Shown: positions 1-12,229 of the stretch, one piece after another
Layout: every line of letters begins with the position of its first letter
Position numbering within the stretch: position 1 is the first letter of the stretch
Source of the DNA: Phallus indusiatus
Lineage: Eukaryota > Basidiomycota > Agaricomycetes > Phallales > Phallaceae
Assembly: GCA_027605045.1 (NCBI GenBank)
Contig: JAQFWX010000001.1
Location: 2,418,001-2,482,000, forward strand
Length of the DNA: 64,000 nt
Direction of reading: 5' to 3'
Made by a program: the position numbers and the translations under genes
Notes under the pieces: generated by a model
What the model saw: the letters and a program-made list of their open reading frames with translations, nothing else
What the model was told of the DNA's origin: nothing
The model's database searches: none

Positions 1-279
1 GAGACGGCTAATACCTTCATGGCTCCCTTGTCTTCATTCGTCATTATATCTTTGATCTCAGTGACTCGGATCCCCTTCTACAAGCCACTCGCCCATCATA
101 ATGGTTACAAATGGCACGGATGACCACTTAAAGAACCAGCTATTATGAAAACGTCAACAACCGGTAGCTAAAAGCATGTGGAGTGACACCGGCGACCATT
201 TCAAAATCATGGCAGGTTCCGTGATCGTCCCAGTATCTTGAGCACCAATCTCACTGATTTGCTTCAGAAACGCAGCTGA

Positions 280-660
280 ACTATAGCTGTTGAGTCCAGC
301 CTAGAACGAGTGCCGAATTAATTAAAATTAAATCTGTCAACGTTCTCACCACATCACACGCGTTATTGACGTGGTTGCGCGATGTTCCGAGAAGTTGCCA
401 TTAGGTCTCTGTGAGTCTAACTTGAAGGGGCCGCAATCCGCGTGCCATCGTGTAGATTGTATTGTGAAGCTGACTCCGAAGTAGCCGGTAGAGCACGTCA
501 AAAAGTACATGCCTTATCGACTAAAAAGTCGACTTGCCACTTCGCGGTCCATTGTATTTACTACGACATGATTAAGCGACTCATCGTCTTGACAGATAGA
601 GAATTCCAAGCGAAAAGATTTCGATTCCGTCACTAAATCCCCCCATGTATTGAAAGCTAA
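280..660. repeat. Orphan copy of array spacer duplication
   Basis: This non-coding stretch resembles two other intergenic stretches in the membrane-protein array, at about 9590-10080 and 13280-13790. Shared landmarks come in the same order: a gttg-rich block followed by cagcctagaac (about 290-305, compare 13313-13332), a GTCGAC-containing block (about 518-535, 9942-9953, 13630-13640), and a ccattgtatt/ctatgac block (about 550-568, 9970-9980, 13660-13675). In the other two places it lies between one array gene and the 3' end of the next. Its presence here suggests another unit once stood at, or continues past, the left edge. The match was judged by eye and is diverged. Confidence 0.55.
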
Positions 661-1119
661 TCTAAACTCAAAATGTTTGCAAAAACACGAGTGGTGAAAT
701 AGATAATTGAGAATTGACTTACAGCGGTGCTTGTAAAGAGAAACGTTATCTTGTTTGAATCGCACTAATCGTATTTAGTAAGCGCTAAAGCCCGGCGGAT
801 GGACGTACCAATCACATTCAGTACAAGTCAATATCTCCATCACAACGACCACTAGGATAGAACTAGTTATTGTGAGAGGCTTGACAGTTCTGACATGAGC
901 ACACGAAAACACGACCGGATAAGCCTAATTTGACCACTCACTCACTGTTGTCGTTGACTCGCGCTCGAGGTGAGGGAAGAAAGGACCGACGACATCTCAT
1001 TCTTGCAACTTAACCACGAAAATATGAAATAGGTATGCTCAGAAGGAAATGTACGGCGCATTCAGCAGGTGCGAGGAAGGATGCGTTTTTCCATCGGAAA
1101 GTGAGCAAACAAGCTTACA

Positions 1120-1770
1120 AATATTTAGCGTGGTGCTGGCGAAACCGTAGACGGTAATGCTAGGATGAACCGGGTGCGGAGAACTGTTCTGGAGCACGGG
1201 TCCTCAAATTTGCGAACTTCAACAAATTCGGAAACAATCAGCTGGCGCACCAAAGGGCTATATGAAAGGGCGAAAATGACCGTATTAGGTGCATCGTTGT
1301 GCACATGGGCGCCGCTCTACAGCACTGATGATGGCTGTATGTAGTGATGGAGGCCCCTCAAATCGATCTTGCCACGCATTCCTGACGTTCGTTTAGTCCA
1401 TCTTGCGAGCATTCTCACCCTTTCAAACAATGTCACTACTCTCTTGTCCTCATTCCTTGGCTTAAGCTTGCCCAATAGCTTTTTGTTGGGCAGACAGTCA
1501 CAGACTGCGGAACGCGCAGAACGAACGATGAACATACCCAAAAGAAGACAAGAACAGGGGACAATGTCAGCGGAAGGAGATCGTGCCGATGATCAGACTG
1601 GTTTTCCCCCGTGTGGGTTGTACATGTCAGTGCGTGGGTCCCAGACAAACACTACGCAGGGCTAAAGTAGTGGCCGCATGGACCAGCGTGGTGGTGGACA
1701 GGATGGATGTCGCCAACTGCAAATTCAAACTCAGATGTCAGGACGTTCGCGACTGTTGACGTTCACGTTC
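1120..1770. repeat. P450-relic flank repeat, copy without the P450
   Basis: Two blocks here match the two sides of the P450 relic at 5.2-6.4 kb. Block 1 (about 1128-1230) matches 5237-5330, sharing gaaaccgtagac/gaaccgtagac and acttcaacaa. Block 2 (about 1622-1760) matches 6281-6400, sharing gtcagtgcg and ttcaaactcag. The intervening 400 bp do not encode the P450 fragment seen in the other copy. This looks like a deletion derivative or an independent insertion of the same unit. No terminal inverted repeats or target-site duplications were recognised. Confidence 0.5.
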
Positions 1771-2130
1771 AGGCCTTCAAGCTAAAAATCTTCAGATGAA
1801 TCTTGAAGAAAATTCTAGTCGAGTTTTACAACTCAGAGCTGCAAAGTCGGAAGTGTTTGGGTGGTGCACTGGACGAGAGGTGAGGATGATCATTGATATC
1901 ACATTCACTGGCAAACACTCAATTTATTGCCATCAATGCAGTATGTCCGGAAGAGAATCAGTAGCTCGGAAAGGTTTGGTACTCCTAAGGCTTTGGGTCA
2001 TTGCGGCCAGTGCGGGTTCGATTAACAAAATTCGCCATACTCTTCCGTGTTTTGTTTCCTTTCCTTCGGAATGATACGCGACATGATTGCCTCGCCACGT
2101 AATAGGCAGCTGTGTCGCAATGATATTACG

Positions 2131-2440
2131 TCGACGTATGATCAAAAGAATACATTCATCTCAAACTAGTCGACAGAAAGTTCTAGCATACCAAAGGTGG
2201 ACCGTGAAACTATCCTAAACAGATTCACATTTATTACATACAATATCGACGTCGAAGTTAGCGGATGATTTCACTGGGAAAATATCGCCGTCGTCACCCC
2301 CTTCCATGACCATTACATTGTCGTTTTCATCATGATGGTCGCTCATTTCCACCATAATGGATTCGTGTATGTAGTCTACCACGCTTCGAAAGTGAAGAGT
2401 CGGTAACGAGTTACATCTGTAGGATTCATTACGTTTTTCG
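2131..2440 (-). repeat. Duplicated terminal exon of DUF6533-like copy 1
   Basis: This is a second, diverged version of the last exon of the gene ending at 2555, placed about 340 bp downstream of it. It keeps an open frame to a stop at 2215 and encodes the same landmarks: a LPTLHFRSVVDYIHESIMVEM segment (first 20 residues shown in the family as LPT..FR.V..YIH.SI.VEM), an acidic stretch, then a Cys-Asn-Lys-x-Glu-Ser-Val ending. Similarity runs past the stop codon on one side (gatcaaaagaata / gatcaaaagagtg near 2142 and 2475). On the other side it stops at about 2425, before the SAILLADFTLDLRQ-like part of the exon. It is therefore a partial tandem duplication and probably not translated unless spliced as an alternative last exon. 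Confidence 0.75.
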
Positions 2441-2554
2441 CCCTGTAGGCGCAATGACTCGGATAGGATGTATGATCAAAAGAGTGTATTCATTTCAAAA
2501 TTTTCGACAGAAAGTTGGCTGTCCAGCATGCCAAAGCTGAGCCTTCGGATTATC

Positions 2555-4324
2555 CTACACCGACTCAAGTTTATTACATCCAATTTCGACATCAATGTCA
2601 GCGGGAGATCCCGCTGGCAAAATATCACCGTTATCATCTCCTTCCATGACGTCGACCACCGCATTTTCGTTTTCATGATCGCTCATTTCCACCATGATGG
2701 ATTGATGCATATAATCCATCACGTTTCGAAACTGAAGAGTCGGTAATGTTACATCTGTAGTTCGAATTATCGCCGAATTTCGTTGACGAAGATCCAGAAC
2801 AAAATGGGCAATTAAAATGGTCGTTAAACTATAATCTGGAAATGAATGAAGTCCTTGAAGTGGAAAGGGCAGACTGACATACCTTTGTTGGAGAATGCCG
2901 AGGCTAATTACTACGTTATTAATAAATACTACATTCTGATGTAATATGAGTTTGAATTTGAAAATACACTATGAGATCCATGTTTTGTTCTAAACAGAGT
3001 GCACTCACATCATTCAATTCGATCTACGGGGGATAGTCAGAATAACAATCATTATCAGAATTTGCGTAGATTTACTAGATTAACGATTGCCGAACCACCG
3101 CAGGAAAAGATAACAAAGCTTTTTTCATTCAAAAGGGTGACGTTGTGAGATATATTGAAAAAGTTTTTTTCAACATTTTTAAAGCTTACAAAAATTGTGA
3201 TAGAACTGTAGTCTATATTCAGAGAGATCGTTTCAAAGATATAGTCGAGACTCACCCTGTCTAAGTATCACAGAAACAAGGTCATTTTTGTTTCGAATGC
3301 CAGTTTCGCCCTTCAACCTCCAAGTACCCCAAACCTTCCATATACAAGCAGAAAAGACAAGTAATTCTATCAAAACGAGTAAGATATTTCCAACAGAGTT
3401 GAGTATACTGTTAGCTAAATCACAACATAGTTAGTATATTATTATGGGAGCACATTTCTTCAATTTACCGTTAGAACTAGAAAACATCAATGGTCAAGTT
3501 GGAATCCTGAATTTATAATCTATCCCTACTTTGACGAAGATCCATTGGATATTACAGCGCCTGAGCAAGAGAATAAGTTGAATGACCCCCACTGTATTAT
3601 CACATTAGTGATGATTCTCACCCCAAACGTTTGTAATAGTATTCCCTGTCATAAGCAAAATCAGGGCTCCAATTATGGCCCTGTTTCCTTCACACAATGC
3701 ATATACTCTAAGAATCAATATACCTAAATAACAAGGTTATTTTAACAGTATTTCCAGATTAAAGATATTAGACTAACCTTGTACACCAACATTTGCTATC
3801 AGGTTTATAGTACCGCCAATGTTAAACAGGTCGTTGCAAACACTTTTGTCCTTTTTTATTTCCCAATCCCATTTTTATATGATAATTCTTACCTCCCCCC
3901 CTGCAGGAGAAGGAACGGTTAATACTGTCTAAACTCTGGATATTGTTTGGCTTACTGGCAAAAAATCCGTCCAAAACCAAAGTATTTGAGAGATTAATGT
4001 TCCATGTCTCATAAGGGCGTAAAGCACAGTCGTAATACTGAATGGTTTGGGCGATAACCACAGATATTTCCCTTCTCGTGACACATCCAACACCGTGGTA
4101 TAAACAAGAAGTGCTAAGGTATCACTTTCGAATTGTGAACCAATTTCTCAGATGGAAGATAACTCACTAAGACTACTGACAGAAAAAAGCACGTAGAGAT
4201 AACTAATGTAATATGGTCAATTGAGAACTGAACACCCGGGACGAGGGACCCACTCTATATATACTTCTTGAACTATCAACGCGTCCGGCGCGATACTAGT
4301 AGCATTGAAAGTACTGTTGTTCAT
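2555..4324 (-). CDS. DUF6533-like multi-pass membrane protein, array copy 1
   Basis: Function is unknown; this is a basidiomycete-specific membrane protein type. The start at 4324 gives an MNNSTFNATSIAP-like N-terminus shared by the paralogues. Recognisable exons follow. A short TM exon lies near 4200. The DUF6533-type exon (about 4100-3950) has the order LVYTTVL-REV-W-PF-LCYALTRY in the paralogues; here it is interrupted by differences. An RAYALC exon lies near 3690 and a cytosolic WKVWGTWRLKG-x-TGIRN exon at about 3350-3260. The terminal exon (about 2825-2555) reads LDLRQRNSAIIR, then LPTLQFRNVMDYMHQSIMVE, and ends in an acidic tail. All five left-hand copies lie on the same strand. Only the exon order was checked, so intactness is not proven. 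A partial copy of its last exon follows downstream. Confidence 0.7.
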
Positions 4325-5230
4325 TTCCGGAATGAGGGGATGAAAATGCCGCGAGACAAAATGATACATTAAATATCAGCGATAGAAGTAAGCCAGGAGC
4401 CGTATTTCCGGCTGTGTCTTTGTGTGGGTCATCGGACATCTTTGTCAGTATGGAGTGGTGCATCGTGATGGCCACTTATATTCAATACCTGCCCTGACGC
4501 CAGCTTCGACAATTTGGTAGGTTTTCAATAGTAGCTGACACGATGATTTTCTTGCAATCCATCGACTTCTAGTGAAGAGCGTATATCCGGTTAGGCATGA
4601 GTTTTGAAAGGTTGTTCCTGAGAAGCTGGAAAAATGATGGGATCGTCTCTAGGGTATATTGATAGTGTTGATTCATGTCTTTTGAAATCTTTAATTATAC
4701 AAGCGGCACCTGCTGTGGTGAGAAACGGGTACTACGCGTTATATAGTTCCTGTTCGACGTTGATTTTGTGGACGAAGAAGACAACTTGAAGGGTGTCTAG
4801 GTAAGATTTTTGGGGTGTTCATTTTTCCCCGATGATCTTGGGATCTGAACAGGGACATCGCAAATCATTCTGGCACCTGTTTAGTTGTTCGCGAAAGAAG
4901 GGTTCAAGTTCTATATTTATATTTAGTTCATACGCCATTCAAAAGAATTGGCGGGAAGATTCAGTGACATGAAAAAAAAATGATTCCTATCTACGTCATG
5001 GGCACAGCCTTCGCCAGAGATCCATCGGAGTTCGCCAGGTACAATACTGTCCTTTGCAGCCAACATCGCACATCGCAACGACCCTGGTGAATAGAACGGG
5101 TTATTACGAGAAGCTCGACGTCGGACAACATGACACGGAGGGATCAAGTCGGACTGTGGATCATACTGCCGGGTTTTGGAAACGTCGTCCCAGATATAAA
5201 AAGGTAGAAAAACAAGCTCATAGATCGCCT
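4325..5230. other. Intergenic, no gene recognised
   Basis: This is the upstream region of array copy 1. I found no coding region with a family signature. Some blocks (for example the attcaatacctg block near 4480) recur upstream of array copy 2 near 8755, consistent with duplication of whole gene-plus-promoter units. Confidence 0.5.
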
Positions 5231-5236
5231 AAATTG

Positions 5237-6400
5237 CGTGGCGCTGGCAGAACCGTAGACGATAATGTTGTGAGGAACCGAGGGCGAGGCATTATTCTAA
5301 AACAAGGGGTCAGAGAACTTCAACAACAAGTTTAAGAAAACATCAGGGAGCGAACGAAAGGGTGAGGTGAAAAGCTAACATGATAACGAGAGCACCGTCG
5401 TGCACATTCGGCTATACCAGCCAGATTTTTGTCTGCTTGAGAATACCAAGGCGATTTGTGGGTAGAGGTCGAATCCAGAGTGAAAGGACACCTATCGAGG
5501 CATCGAAATCTTCTCGAAATGAGGTTCTGTACTACTGGAACGTGAATCGTCTTCGATGGGGCACCCGGGTCGGTTACCGTGACAAGGGCAGCATCCTTGG
5601 CAGCATCGAGCCCGCCATATGGTGCCCCGAATGCTAAGTCACCGATAATGTCGAGAGAAAGGTAATTGCTCCACCGGCACACATCAAACCAGACTCGTCC
5701 GTCGCGACCCACCCAGCGGTCACCTTCGCCTTCTGTTCCGGAGATTCCCTTAGTGTTGATTGTGCGTTGTTTAATGAGCCTTATTGGACCCATTCTCGCA
5801 TGACTCTCAAACGCGTACACGTTCTTTGATTGAAACATGTGAGCTACCATCTTCCACTTGTTTGTGTGTTCTGCACACGACTGTACGGCGGATGACGGTG
5901 CTGCACGAAGAGCTCCTTGTAATAGTTTCGTCGGCGTCACCCGCGTCGTATTGATTGATCCTGGACATGTAGAATGGCGTTTGTATTGTAAGTATCGTCA
6001 CAAAAGTAGCATTCAAGTAAAATGCACTTACGGCGCCATCACGTACATACTGCCAACCACTATCCTTTGAAATATGTCTTCCCATCATTCCACAAGCTCT
6101 CTGACACCTTTGTGCACGCCTTTTTCCCATTTTTGATGCTGGACAGACATGCACTACACAACACGCAAAAAGAACGATCAGCGCACTAAAAAAAGGACGA
6201 TATAGAATCAGGACGTACGCTGTCAGCAGCGGACACGATGGTGACGGTGGCTAGACTGTTCCTCAGCTATCCTCCGTCCTCAAAGTGTCAGTGCGCTGGT
6301 CCTAGATGTCGAACACTGCGCAGGGGCACATCTTGGGGGTTAAGGAAAACAACTCCGCGAAACTGCCAGTTCAAACTCAGACGTCGCGGCGCGGCTGTTT
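5237..6400 (-). pseudogene. Cytochrome P450 N-terminal relic inside a repeat
   Basis: The minus strand encodes a decayed fungal P450. Recognisable pieces come in the right order. GMMGRHISKDSG lies near 6090-6055 and TPFY near 5975. HTNKWKMVAHMFQSKNV (about 5865-5815) corresponds to the HTRKRK..HMFS region. WVGRDGRVWFDVCRW then LSLDIIGDLAFGAPYG lie at about 5710-5610, and PWYSQADKNLAGIA at about 5460-5415. The frame between NLISRR and PWYSQ looks shifted. The whole C-terminal half is absent: no ExxR and no FxxGxRxCxG haem loop. It cannot be a working oxygenase. The flanks (5237-5330 and 6281-6400) recur at 1.1-1.77 kb without the P450. Confidence 0.75.
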
Positions 6401-6799
6401 GAATCTTTTGAGAAATAAAAAGATTCGTGCGATAAAAACTTCCCTTCATGGCCGAACAGTTGATTTTATTTCCTGGGTTGTAATATTGAAGTATAGGTTC
6501 GTTAAATAGAGGCTCTTAGCACCAAATTTCCCACCCTGAGAGTCTTTCAACTCAAAGGACATATGTAAGTGCCGGGGCGGCCTCCCAGCAGTCAACTCTC
6601 TCAGATGCCGGATTCCGGAAATGACTGTTGTAATATCAGTTGGATAAGCCATTGCACTTGTCAAAGGCTTACCTTTCTGTCATGCAAATGACAATGATAT
6701 CATTTCGACCGACAGCAAAAAAAACATGTATTTATATTGAGTAGACTATTAAATACGAGATATTGACCGTCCAACACACTAGAAGTGAGCTAGATAATC
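6401..6799. other. Intergenic, no gene recognised
   Basis: This is AT-rich sequence between the P450 relic and the 3' end of array copy 2. No supported feature was seen. Confidence 0.4.
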
Positions 6800-8562
6800 T
6801 TAAGCCGACGACTCTTCGCGTCTTATTTCTACATCGGTAGATCCCATTGGCGAGTTCGGATCATGATTGTCACCTTCCATCCCCTGCCCGGGTACCATAT
6901 TATCAACGTTTTCGTGATCGCTCATTTCCACCATAATGGATTGATGCATATAATCCATCACGCTTTGAAGATGAAGACTCGGTAATGTTACATTCCTAGC
7001 TTGAATCACTGCGGAATTTTGTTGACGGAGGTCCAAAGTAAAATCCGCGAGCAGAATGGCCGATAAACTATAATCCGGAGATGAATGCGATACCTTAAAA
7101 TGAGAAGGTAGATCTCACCTTTGTTGAGAGATACCCAGGATAGATATTTCCTCCTGATGTGGTTCCAACCTGAGAGTGAGATGGTATTAATAGGAGTGTA
7201 CTCACGCTATCCAATCCGATCTGTAGGATGAAATTAAATCTTATCAAGAAAATCCAAAATCAGCATATACTTACTAGACCAACGATCGCGAGAGCGCCGC
7301 AGGAAACAACCACAAAACTTATTTAGAAACGGGAGATGAGATGTTGACAAAAAATCAACTTGAGCGTTGTTCGAAGCTCGAACGTACCAAAATCGCGATA
7401 GAACTATAAATTTGATTGTAAAACAGCTTCATCAAGGGTGCAATTGGAACCTACTCTGTCGGTGCATTACAGAAACAAGGTCATTGTTGGTTCGAATGCC
7501 AACTTCACCCTTCAGCTTCCAAGTACCCCAAACCTTCCATAAACAAACACAAAAAACAATTGACTCCAATAAAACGGTTGAGATATTTGATACAGAGACT
7601 ATCAAGTTGTATTCGGCTAAATCATTCCATCGTTAATAAAACATTATAAGGTAAGCCCACTTGCGGGAATTTACCATCGCGACTGGAAAATCATTTGAGT
7701 CAGGGTCAATGACATAAACTGGAATGTATAACAAACATTGTCGGAATACATCCGCTGAAAATTACATAGCCTAAAATTTGAGGGACCCCATAGTATGATG
7801 TAGTATCGCGCTTTCCAGTAATAAAAATTCTTACCATAAAGGTTTACAATGGAATTTACCATTAAAAGCAAAATTAAGGCTCCAAGTATGATCCTATTCC
7901 CTTGGCATAAAGCGTAAACTCGAATAATAAATATGCCTAATTAATTAACTTAAAAATGGTTTGCCAGCTACACTATATATATTACACTAACCTTCAATAC
8001 TGGTGCCCACTACAAAGATTATAGCATTGTCTATGTTTGCCAAACCATTGCAGAAGCTTTTGCTTTTCTTGAGTTCCAAATTTTTATGATAATGATATCT
8101 TGTTACCTTATCTCCTACAGAAAGGAAGAAATGTTAAACATTATTTGGACCTTTTATTATTATAATGACAGATTCAACTTACTACCACAAAGATCAACCA
8201 AACGTTTATCATGTGGTTAATTAATAATCCATATCTCGTAAACGCATAAAGTAAAGTTGGAAGACTGAACGGTTTGCCTGATAACCACATATACTTCGCT
8301 TCACGTGGTATATTCAACACCGTAGTATAAACAACAAGTGCTGGGGCATCAATTTCATTAGCTAACTGTTACACAATTTTTCAGATACGAAATAACAATA
8401 ACCCACTAAGAGTGCTGATAGAAATAAGCGTGAAGACATAACTAATATCTTATAGTCAAATAAACACTGAACAAAAAGGATGGCGGTAACTCACTCTATA
8501 TATGCTTCTTGGATGAAAGCGACTGTCGCGCTGCTGGTAGCATTGGTAGAATTGTCGTTCAT
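6800..8562 (-). CDS. DUF6533-like multi-pass membrane protein, array copy 2
   Basis: Function is unknown. The start at 8562 gives MNDNSTNATSS, then a short exon ending in EAYIE just before a GTGAGT donor (about 8492). Next come an ISYVFTLISISTL membrane exon (about 8440-8400) and the DUF6533-type exon (about 8340-8200), with VVYTTVLNIPREAKY, PFSL and FTRYG in order. Others are an RVYALC-GNRIILGA exon (about 7925-7850), a WKVWGTWKLKGEVGI exon (about 7545-7455) and a last exon (about 7065-6800) reading LDLRQQNSAVIQARNVTL, then SVMDYMHQSIMVEM and an acidic, REES-ending tail. The parts follow the same order as in copies 1, 3, 5 and 6. It looks complete, but splice junctions were only partly checked. 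Confidence 0.75.
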
Positions 8563-9589
8563 TTCTCTAAATGAAGATGAGAGTGCAGACGCTAAGTTAA
8601 ACACGAGATGGATCAGTGTGTTAAATACTAAAGAAAGGTCAGTCAAACCAAACTTTTGGGCTGTGAGATTCAGAAATCGTCTTCGTCAATTTGAATCACA
8701 CGATTGGTCATGAAACATCATTATGAAAAGCTGAGACAAACTTTGACATTCAATATTTCAATACCTGGTCGGCCAAGCTGGCTCCTGATTCCGTCAGCGT
8801 CTGACTCAAGCTTTTCTCTTATTGAAAAGTGTAACGGGTGTCATAACACTAATTGAGATTCGAGAAGCTGATAAGACTCGGATCCTGTATTTAATGATCA
8901 TAAAAAATGTTCTACTTAGAATGGTCGTTCTACGGAGTTATAGCAAGTGATGGTTTTAATAACTCACTAGTGTCAGTGTGTCAATAGGCAATTTTAATAT
9001 AACCGATGCCATAGTTTTTGATTTCCCTCGCAATGTTATTGCCTTTGGTCTGGAAGAAGTGTTAATAGAAAGGATAGTAGGATGGCGTCTTGTGATTTTG
9101 TGTAATATATACAGTGAATGAGACGCATATAGCCGGCAACTGAAAAATTACAACGATCATGGGCATTGGGCATCTGGACAATAGTAAGTTTAATGGCTGC
9201 TGTTTATTCATGTATTTGAGGGCGAGTTTTACTTGAGTGTATTTTCCTGTGGACAAACCGTTGATATGCTTGATGGTTCCCTTTTTCTTATTGCCGTTGT
9301 ATCTCTGATCCCGTCCGGTCTTCGCGCAATGCCCCAAACATCATGTATTTCAATCAATAATTGTCTCAAATCGTGTTTTGTTCTTGCGGGGCGCCGATTC
9401 AATATCTTAAACCCTTCACTTGCTATACGGGACACGGAACATCAAGGTTATGGATACTAAGGAAAACTCAATGATGGGCGACAAAAAGCATGCGTGTCAA
9501 CCATGTCAGACGGAATCATATCAAGTTAGGTCAAGCACCACAGATACAATCTCCTTTTAGCTTTGCCACGAAATAAATTGAATTCTCTC
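8563..9589. other. Array spacer, no gene recognised
   Basis: This is the upstream region of array copy 2. A block at about 8940-9060 (ataaccgatgcc, gatttccctcgcaatg, ttgcctttg) is a diverged match to 12670-12810 upstream of copy 3, so the promoters were duplicated with the genes. Short open frames here have no family features. Confidence 0.5.
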
Positions 9590-10080
9590 GACTGAATTGA
9601 GTCAGAAGTGCAATTGTTTGTCGGGAGCAGAACCAGCAAACAACGGGCGTCCAATCTTGTACATGATCGCTGCATCACACGTTCCACGCAACTTTCCGAG
9701 CAATTGCCACGTTTCTGTACACAAGAGAAATAAGCGAGATACGACTATCATATGTATCATCTGGGGACTGTAAGTGTACCCGCATCAGCTGCCATTTTGT
9801 AGGTTGTGTTTTGTATAACCAATGAAGAGACTATGATTATGTACCCAAGCTAAAAAATACATGCGTTGAGTATATTCACTTCCAGATGTCGTTTACATAA
9901 ACTCAACGATGAGAAAACTTTAGATCAACAAATTGACTACAGGTCGACTTGACGCTTTTAATACGACCTATTGTACTATGACAAAACTCAAGTGGTGAAC
10001 ATCTTGATGCCTCATTTGAATCCAAATTTTCCCCGTACTATTCACTCTGCCAGATGGGTCTTAGCACAGTGTTTTCCGAG
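9590..10080. repeat. Array spacer duplication, second copy
   Basis: A non-coding segment between array copies 2 and 3, matching 280-660 and 13280-13790 in order and content (a gggagcag block, then a GTCGAC block, then a ttgtactatgac block). It supports the view that the array grew by unequal exchange of gene-plus-spacer units. Confidence 0.5.
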
Positions 10081-10496
10081 ACGGAAGCTTACGCTCGGCG
10101 GTCTGTTTTATTTTTGAAAGAAATAAGATGACGAGACCGGTGTACTCTCGGAGCTGAATCTTTAATTGATTATATTGACTCCAGGACCCCATTCACTGAG
10201 AACTTGAAGTTTCACCAGTGCCATTATGTGAAGACCAGTCAACTGACCACTGGCCGCCAGGGGTCGGAAATACAGCTGGTAACTCAAATTTGAATTTGAG
10301 ATGACACGTCTTATTTATTAGTTGGGTAAGCCAATGCACTATTCCTTAGGCTTACTATTACGTTTGTTAACACGCAGGCAAGCCGCGACAACTTGAATGT
10401 GATCGATTGGAACATACGGTAGAAAAATACATTCTTTCTATGTAGATTATCAACAGAAGTCGAGACAGCATGCCAAAGCGAGCGCGATATAATATC

Positions 10497-12229
10497 CTAA
10501 GCCGACTCTTCGTGTCTTAACTCAACTTCGTGGAATCCCATCAACACGGAATCATGGCCACCGTCACCTCCTTCCATAACCGGTCCCATAGCATCGTTTT
10601 CATGATCGCTCATTTCCACCACAATGGATTGGTGCATATAATCCAGCACGCTTCGAAAGTGAAGAGATGGTAATGTTACATTTCTAGCGTTGATGAATGC
10701 CGCATTTTGTTGACGGAGATCTAAGGTAAAATTGGCGATCATGATTCCAATTAAACTATAATTCGAAGGTAAATACGATGGCCTTGAAATAAAGGGATAC
10801 CGTACTTTTGTTGAAAGGTGCCTAGAATAGTTACTACATCCTAATGTGGTATATGTGAATTTGAATTTGAAGCTGCACTACTGGGTCTTGTTGTTCAAAA
10901 AAAAAGTCCTCACGTTATTTAATCCAATCTAGAGAATAAGATTAATTTCGGAAAAGATGATCAGAATTTGCATATTTACTAGACTGGCGATCGCAAGAGC
11001 GCCGACAGAAAAAATCGAAAAGCTTTTGGAAGGCGAGAAGAGAAATCAACAAACGTGTTTCAGCGTTGCTCAGACCTACCAAAACTGCGATAGAACTACA
11101 AATTTCATTCGAAAAAGGCTGTAACAAGGATATGGTTGGAACCTACCTTGTCTACGTATTATAGAAACAAGGTCATTTCTGTTTCGAATGCCAGTTTCGC
11201 TCTTCAGCTTGTATATACCCCAAACATTCCACAAGCAAACACTAAAGACAACTGATTCCATTACAATGATTAAAATATCTTCGGCAGCGGTTAGCATGTC
11301 AAATGTAGCTGAAAAATTATTGTTAGTATAATATTACGTGAGCACACTTTCTCTTGTAATTCACCACCACTAGTAGTCTGACTGGAAAAACTTTGAGGGT
11401 CAAACCGGAATAAGGTCAAATTACCAACCTTGTCAGGAAACATCCACCAAATATTACATCAGCTAAACAATTAGAAATTAAACGACCATAGTAATATACT
11501 AGTGCACAATGATTCTCACAGCAAATGCTTGCGATAATGTATCCCGTTGAAAGGAAGATCAAAGCCCAGAGTATGACCTTATTTCCTTGACACAATGCAT
11601 ATACTCGAATGACTGTTATACCTTATTTGGAAGATGTCAAATCATATCCTTGAACTGCATGTCACACTAACCTTGGGTGCCAATACCTGTCACAATGATA
11701 GTAGCATATTCTGCGTCCGTTAGGACATTGCATAAACTTCTACTCTTTTTAAGTTTTCATTTATATGCTAACGATATCTTCTTACCCTCCCGCCTGCAAG
11801 GAAGGAAGGAATGGTTATATAATGTTGTCTGTTAATGGATATTCAAATTTTTTTGGCTTACTGGAATACACGACAACCAAAATTGAAGTATTTGACCCAT
11901 TAATGTTCCATATCTCGTTAGAGCATAAAATAAAGTTGCGAGACTGAGCGGTTTGGGTGATAACCAAATATACTCTGCTTCTCGTGGTATGTTTAGCATT
12001 GTAGCATAAACAACGAATGCTGCGGTATCATCTTCATCATTGAAATAATTACCAGTTTTTCGGATAGAACTCACCGAGAGCGCTGACAACGCTGAACTCG
12101 TAGACGTCGCTAATATCTCTTATGGTCAAATAAACACTGTACATCCGGGAAAGCGACTCACCTGAAATATGCTTCTTGGATTATAACAAGCATCTCGTTG
12201 CTAGTAGCATTGGTGGTATTGTTATTCAT
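10497..12229 (-). CDS. DUF6533-like multi-pass membrane protein, array copy 3
   Basis: Function is unknown. The start at 12229 gives MNNNTTNATSN and a first exon ending EAYF before a GTGAGT donor. The DUF6533-type exon (about 12035-11860) reads AAFVVYATMLNIPREAEYIW, PLSLATLFYALTRYGTLMGQ and a hydrophobic end. An RVYALC-GNKVIL exon lies near 11600-11530 and an LWNVWGIYKLKSETGIRN exon at about 11240-11160. The terminal exon (about 10745-10497) reads LDLRQQNAAFINARNVTL, SVLDYMHQSIVVEM, then an acidic tail ending HEESA. Predicted features: several membrane helices, a basic loop after the WNVWG motif, and a cytosolic acidic C-terminus. It is one of five same-strand tandem paralogues. Confidence 0.75.

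Noticed and set aside
1317..1665. Overlapping frames on both strands between the repeat flanks
   Set aside because: They do not match the P450 relic or any family I know; frames overlap on both strands as expected by chance.
2000..2040. Possible tRNA B-box (gggttcgatt)
   Set aside because: No matching A-box or acceptor stem could be folded around it. Similar gttcgaa words in the array exons are coding.
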